Part shown: positions 41,257-44,940 of the stretch, one piece after another | Numbering within the stretch: position 1 is the stretch's first letter | Layout of the letters: each line of letters opens with the position of its first letter | Source: Actinomycetes bacterium | Lineage (GTDB): Bacteria > Actinomycetota > Acidimicrobiia > Acidimicrobiales > Acidimicrobiaceae | Reading direction: 5' to 3' | Assembly (NCBI GenBank): GCA_021819725.1 | Contig: JAKAQR010000021.1 | Location: 1-44,940, forward strand | DNA: 44,940 nt | Notes under the pieces: generated by a model | Database searches by the model: none | Told to the model about the DNA's origin: nothing | What the model saw: the letters and a program-made list of their open reading frames with translations, nothing else | Position numbers and translations under genes: made by a program

Positions 41257-42273
41257 CTAACTCGCCGGCACCTTGTTGGCAAAGCTCTGGTCGATATAGC
41301 GAGAGACGCTCAATGGTTGGTGGTAGTCGACGAGCCCATTGGCCAGATAGACCCGCTGCATCGCTTGAAGGGTCGAGACGGGAGGTGCGAGGTTTGGTGC
41401 ATAGATGCTCGGTGGTTCCGTAGCCAAGATGCTTGTGGACTCTCCCGTAGCCTTGGCAATGATGGCGAGGTTTGCAGCGCTGGTCTGGGCAGATCCTTGG
41501 AGGTCTTGGGCTCCCTTGGCGAGCGCATCAAAGAAGTGCTGGGCCGCAGGAGTCTTGGCAAAGGAGCCGCCATAGATCACACCGACGACCGCGGTTTTCA
41601 CCGGTGCCGGGGAGACGAGGGTTCCATCCTTGGCGGCAAGAATCGCAGAGAGGAAGGGTGCCGCTGGATAGGCCGCTGCGACGGAGTGATTGGCGAGCGC
41701 CGTCTCCATATCGGGAAAGCCGAGGTTGACCACGTTCACGTCAGCGAGGGTCAAGTGATACGGCTTGAGTGCTTCGGCCAAGAGGTAGCCCCCGGCTGCT
41801 CCAGCGCCTCCATCAATACCGATTTTGGCACCACGCAGTTCGGCGGCGGTGAGGGATTTGCCAGCTGGAACAACGCCGTTCGCAACGACGAGCCCATTTG
41901 CGGCAGTGCCGGATGCTTCGGCCGCCATCGATCCGACCACCTTAAAGTTCAAACCCTGGTTGATGGCATCGAACATGCCCGCAGAGAAGCCCCCAAGGAC
42001 GACCTGGACGCGATTGGTGGCCGCCAAGGTGGTTGCACTCTGCCCTGAAGAGACGACGGTCAAGTGGACGTTGAGATGTTCCTTGGCGAAGTAGCCCTTG
42101 GCCATAGCGATGTAGAGGGGGTCAAAAAGCGGAATCGGCACATAGGCGACCGTCACGTTGGTCGTTGAAGCGGTGCTCGTAGTACTACTGGTGCTGGTGC
42201 TGCCACAAGCGGCGAGGATGCCCGATGCTCCTAGGGCAAGTGCAACGGTAGCCAATCTGTTCATTCGACGCAT
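41257..42273 (-). CDS. ABC transporter substrate-binding lipoprotein (SsuA/TauA/NMT1-like)
   Basis: The 338-residue protein starts with a basic region and hydrophobic stretch ending in the lipobox ILAACGST. Cys23 would be lipidated, followed by a Ser/Thr linker. The mature part resembles periplasmic-binding proteins for sulfonates, nitrate or thiamine precursors: VTVAYVPIPLFDPLYIAMAK, GYFAKEHLNVHLTVVSSGQS and GAKIGIDGGAGAAGGYLLAE. It would hold the substrate outside the membrane and pass it to the permease encoded upstream. ATG follows TAAGGAA. It is separated from the permease gene by 135 bp. The substrate cannot be determined from sequence alone. Confidence 0.9.
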   Translation of the reverse strand: MRRMNRLATVALALGASGILAACGSTSTSSTTSTASTTNVTVAYVPIPLFDPLYIAMAKGYFAKEHLNVHLTVVSSGQSATTLAATNRVQVVLGGFSAGMFDAINQGLNFKVVGSMAAEASGTAANGLVVANGVVPAGKSLTAAELRGAKIGIDGGAGAAGGYLLAEALKPYHLTLADVNVVNLGFPDMETALANHSVAAAYPAAPFLSAILAAKDGTLVSPAPVKTAVVGVIYGGSFAKTPAAQHFFDALAKGAQDLQGSAQTSAANLAIIAKATGESTSILATEPPSIYAPNLAPPVSTLQAMQRVYLANGLVDYHQPLSVSRYIDQSFANKVPAS

Positions 42274-42408
42274 CGTATCTGTTCCTTACTGCTGTTTTCC
42301 TAGGAGCCACCCCGGATTGGGAGTACCTTCTGAGCTGTCCTGGAGTGGATCTTCCAGGCGAGTATAGCCAACCGAGACGACGGTCCCGGCTGAGGTCAAG
42401 ATTGCTGG

Positions 42409-43242
42409 TCAGTCACGAGAGTTCCTGCGTGACCAGGGCATGATCCTTCGCGCAACGAGTTCGACGATGCCGGTCAGCACCACTCCAACCAGTGCGATGG
42501 TGATCAGACCAACGTACATCTGATTGGGTTCGAAGAGTTGCCAGGAGTTCCAGACCAGATAGCCCAATCCACTGTTAGCGGCGACGAACTCGGTGGCGGT
42601 GACGACGACAAGTGCAAGTGCTGCCGCCACTCGGAGACCGGTGAAGATGGCGGGCAAGGTTCCGGGGATGAGTACGTGCCAGAAAAGACGTCGACCTTTG
42701 GCCCCGTACGCTCTTCCGGCTTCGATGAGCTGGGGATCGATCGAGCGCACCCCTGCCATTGCGTTGATTTCGAGGACAAAAAACGAGACAGCGGCCACGG
42801 TGAGGATCTTCGGTGTCTCTCCGATCCCAAAAATGACGAGGAGGAGTGGTAACACCGCGATCTGGGGAACCGCGTAGAGGGCGGAAAACAGCGGAGAGAA
42901 GGCGGCGCGGAGCGTACGAAAGATGCCAAGGAAGATCCCGACGACGATCCCCGCCGCACCTCCTAAGACGAAACCGACGATGAGGCGGAGCGAGGTGATA
43001 CCGAGATCGTGGGTCAAGATGCCGTTGTTGATCAGCGCGATGGCGGTAGAGAAGATGGTCGTCGGTGGGGTAAAGATCTTGGCGTCGATCAGGCCGGTAG
43101 AACTGGCGATCTGCCAAAGTACGAGTAGCGCAATAGGGGTAGCGATCCCTAGTACCAAGTCACGCTGTCGTAGCCGGCGACTGTGGGCCGAACTCCGGTT
43201 GAGCTCGGCATCGATCGGGTTCTCTGTGGAGGTTGCGGTCAA
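42409..43242 (-). CDS. ABC transporter permease (SsuC/TauC-like)
   Basis: The 277-residue polytopic membrane protein has about six helices and the coupling motif for the ATPase, EAGRAYGAKGRRLFWHVLIP (EAA-type loop). FVAANSGLGYLVWNSWQLF is a further hallmark of the SsuC/TauC/NrtB group. The start is TTG overlapping the ATPase stop (TTGA), with GGAG a few bases upstream. It is the second gene of the minus-strand operon ATPase-permease-binding protein. A hairpin (CCTGGA at 42339-42344 with TCCAGG at 42353-42358) follows in the gap before the binding-protein gene and may adjust relative expression. Confidence 0.93.
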   Translation of the reverse strand: MTATSTENPIDAELNRSSAHSRRLRQRDLVLGIATPIALLVLWQIASSTGLIDAKIFTPPTTIFSTAIALINNGILTHDLGITSLRLIVGFVLGGAAGIVVGIFLGIFRTLRAAFSPLFSALYAVPQIAVLPLLLVIFGIGETPKILTVAAVSFFVLEINAMAGVRSIDPQLIEAGRAYGAKGRRLFWHVLIPGTLPAIFTGLRVAAALALVVVTATEFVAANSGLGYLVWNSWQLFEPNQMYVGLITIALVGVVLTGIVELVARRIMPWSRRNSRD

Positions 43243-44048
43243 CGGGACTCCATTGATGCCATGACCTCATCGTGGAGATCGTTAATAATGGTGTCCTTCA
43301 AGGTGACGAATCGTGGATCAGCCATGTTGTGAAGGGTGCGAGGTCGTTCCAGTGGTACATCGAGGCTGGCCTTGATGCGTCCGGGGCGTCGACTCATGAC
43401 CATCACCTGGTCGCCGAGGAGGATGGCCTCGTCAATGGAGTGCGTGACAAGGAGCACCGTCTTGCGGGTCTCCTCCCACAAGCGAATCAAATCCTCCTGG
43501 ATGAGGAGCCTGGTCTGTTCGTCCAGTGCCCCCATGGGTTCGTCCATGAGGAGGACATCGGGTTCCGTCACGAACGCTCGAGCGATGGAGAGACGTTGCC
43601 GCATGCCTCCTGAGAGGGCGTTGGGGAACGCCTTCTCAAAGCCAGCGAGACCTACTCGGTCGATCCAGAGTTGTGATCGGCGATTGCGCTCCTTGGTCTC
43701 CACGCCTGCCATTTTGAGGCCAAAACTGACGTTGTCGAGCACAGTGAGCCAAGGGAAGAGGGCATGGTCTTGGAAGACAAAAGCAACCTGGAGTGCTCGT
43801 GCGTGTTTGACGGACCCCTGGCTCGGGGTCTCGATACCGCCAACAATCCTGAGGAGGGTGGATTTGCCACACCCCGATGGCCCAATGAGCGAGGTAAAGG
43901 AGCCTCGTGCCAACGTTAGATCAACATTGTTGAGTGCGAGCACGCCCCGGCCGTTGGTGGTAAAAACTTTGGTAATACCCTTGGCGCGAACGAGCCAATC
44001 ATCCTGGTCAACCGTTGCATCCGAGTGATTAATAGTGAGTCCACTCAT
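43239..44048 (-). CDS. ABC transporter ATP-binding protein (SsuB/TauB-like)
   Basis: This ATPase powers the uptake system. The 269-residue protein contains Walker A GPSGCGKST (about 56-64), the Q-loop FVFQDHALFPWLTVLDNVSF, the signature LSGGMRQRLSIARA, Walker B VLLMDEPMGALDEQTR and the H-loop VLLVTHSIDEAILLGDQV, as in SsuB/TauB/NrtD. The first 20 residues are an unusual acidic extension. The ATG overlaps the stop of the TnpB gene (ATGA), so the native promoter or first codons may have been affected by the mobile element. An AAAGGG lies 12 bp upstream as a weak SD. Confidence 0.94.
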   Translation of the reverse strand: MSGLTINHSDATVDQDDWLVRAKGITKVFTTNGRGVLALNNVDLTLARGSFTSLIGPSGCGKSTLLRIVGGIETPSQGSVKHARALQVAFVFQDHALFPWLTVLDNVSFGLKMAGVETKERNRRSQLWIDRVGLAGFEKAFPNALSGGMRQRLSIARAFVTEPDVLLMDEPMGALDEQTRLLIQEDLIRLWEETRKTVLLVTHSIDEAILLGDQVMVMSRRPGRIKASLDVPLERPRTLHNMADPRFVTLKDTIINDLHDEVMASMESR

Positions 44049-44940
44049 GATGATGCACCCTTTACAAGGTTCTCATGCTCACTTGTCCGAGAGTCGTTCT
44101 TGCCTCTCCAAGCACGGCCAGTATTGCTACTGGTCTTACATCCTCTCACCAGGTGATAAGTCAACCCATCATCTGAACTGTCGTCTGTACCCGATGAGGG
44201 CCTGGGAACGAACAGGGCACTGGCCTCAACTAGGCCAGGACTGGTAACCGACCAGTCACGGATATTGAGCCCAGCATTGGCATCGCGATCCACCTCAACG
44301 TGACAGGTCTCACAGGTAAGTCTCTTGGCGAGCTTTGCACCCATGAGTCTGCCCGAGCAGTCATGGTGGATCTGCGATGAGGGGAAGAAGCGATCCACAA
44401 CGACTACCTTAACTCCGGCTCGTTTGGCCTTGTAGGCGAGTGTTGGTCGAAAGGCTCCGAGTCCGGCATCAGATACCGAGCGTCGAAAGGCTCGTCTTCC
44501 CATGCTCTGCCTCATGGCGGCGAGATTCAGATCTTCAATCTTTACCTCGCCGTAGTTATCCACCAGGTAACGCGTTAATTGGTGGATACTTTCACGACGG
44601 ATGTATACGGACTTGCGGTCTAGCTTGGCGAGCTTGGCTTTCGCTCGCCTGTATCCGTTTGAACCGGGTATTATCCGTCGTGAAAGAGCGCGCCCAACCC
44701 TACGACGCTCGGTAAGCGTCGTACGTAGTGGTGCTGGGTTGGGAAAGACTTCTATATTGCCATCGCTATCGGCTATCGTTGCTAGCGACCTCAGTCCAAG
44801 ATCGACACCAGCGCGAACGTTTGGCTTTGATGGAGACTGGTTGGAAACGATACTGGTCCTCACTGCGACTTGACAAGATACAAACAGTCTCCCCCACCTC
44901 TCTGAGAGCGTGCAGTTGAGCAGACGAGCGTTGTTCTTGG
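44045..44940 (-). CDS. tnpB: TnpB-type RNA-guided nuclease of an IS200/IS605 or IS607 element (5' end beyond window)
   Basis: The frame is open to the right edge: upstream of the GTG at 44863 it continues as ERWGRLFVSCQVAV, typical TnpB sequence, so the true start lies outside. RuvC catalytic residues are visible in VRAGVDLGLRSLATIADSDG (Asp), VKIEDLNLAAMRQS (Glu) and EVDRDANAGLNI (Asp). A zinc-binding region precedes the last: QIHHDCSGRL with His in place of the first Cys, then CETC. TnpB proteins cut DNA guided by an RNA made from the element's 3' end. Here the stop overlaps the ABC ATPase start, leaving little room for that end. No tnpA is visible. Confidence 0.88.
   Translation of the reverse strand, partial: KNNARLLNCTLSERWGRLFVSCQVAVRTSIVSNQSPSKPNVRAGVDLGLRSLATIADSDGNIEVFPNPAPLRTTLTERRRVGRALSRRIIPGSNGYRRAKAKLAKLDRKSVYIRRESIHQLTRYLVDNYGEVKIEDLNLAAMRQSMGRRAFRRSVSDAGLGAFRPTLAYKAKRAGVKVVVVDRFFPSSQIHHDCSGRLMGAKLAKRLTCETCHVEVDRDANAGLNIRDWSVTSPGLVEASALFVPRPSSGTDDSSDDGLTYHLVRGCKTSSNTGRAWRGKNDSRTSEHENLVKGASS

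Noticed and set aside
40083..41282. Longer rlmN frame
   Set aside because: The added residues overlap the binding-protein gene and do not match RlmN. MPSLFDLDP at 41189 is the family-like start.
41035..42048. 337-codon forward frame across rlmN and the ABC binding-protein gene
   Set aside because: It crosses two convincing genes on the opposite strand and has no recognisable domain.
1..44940. CRISPR array, rRNA or tRNA genes, prophage
   Set aside because: I saw no regularly spaced repeats of 20-40 bp, no rRNA-like sequence, no tRNA cloverleaf and no phage structural genes.

Overview
The window looks like a chromosomal segment of a motile, probably acidophilic actinobacterium, with an iron-oxidising Acidimicrobiia lineage such as Ferrimicrobium as the best guess. 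That guess is inference. It rests on moderate GC, the gene repertoire, SD-led starts mixed with one apparently leaderless start, and flagellar surface proteins that have almost no charged residues. No 16S rRNA or other taxonomic anchor is present.

Layout. Positions 1-990 hold IS21-family debris: a reverse istA 5' end leaving the window and a frameshifted forward istA remnant. Positions 1109-2507 carry two cyclophilin-type prolyl isomerases, divergent from lysC-asd (2579-4806). A gene-poor stretch of about 890 bp follows. Positions 5693-38000 are one large flagellar region. It begins with fliD and flagellin on the minus strand, with a terminator hairpin between them. Next is a probable flagellin-glycosylation island (9404-15432): a GT4 glycosyltransferase, a frameshifted protein of five tandem helix-turn-helix units, an FkbM-like methyltransferase, a small Cys/His protein, and a GT2/TPR glycosyltransferase facing back. 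A regulatory intergenic region with repeated CACTGAAGT sites and a FliA-type promoter precedes fliS. The structural, export and motor genes then run almost without gaps: flgBC-fliEFGHIJ, an NlpC/P60-SLT hydrolase, fliK, flgDE, flbD, motAB, fliLMNOPQR, flhBA, an FlhF-like protein without a GTPase domain, and a small membrane protein.

Positions 37996-41189 contain a possible small reverse ORF, a crotonase, and the rlmN-rpe pair. Positions 41257-44048 hold a nitrate/sulfonate/taurine-type ABC uptake operon on the minus strand. A TnpB gene of the IS200/IS605 or IS607 type runs off the right edge, its stop overlapping the ABC ATPase start.

How the genes work together. FliPQR-FlhAB-FliHIJO form the export gate and ATPase. 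FliF-G-M-N build the MS and C rings. MotAB and FliL form the stator. FlgBC-FliE, FlgD, FlgE and FliK build the proximal rod and hook, with the bifunctional hydrolase probably opening the cell wall. FliC, FliD and FliS make the filament, and the glycosyltransferase island probably decorates it. No flgF/G, flgK/L, fliA, flgM, flhG or chemotaxis gene is visible, so these must lie elsewhere or be absent. The most interesting points are the tandem-HTH protein in the glycosylation island, the charge-depleted filament proteins, the FlhF-like protein without a P-loop, FliM without a CheY-binding tail, the dual wall hydrolase, the repeated intergenic operator-like sites, and short tandem duplications across three stop codons.
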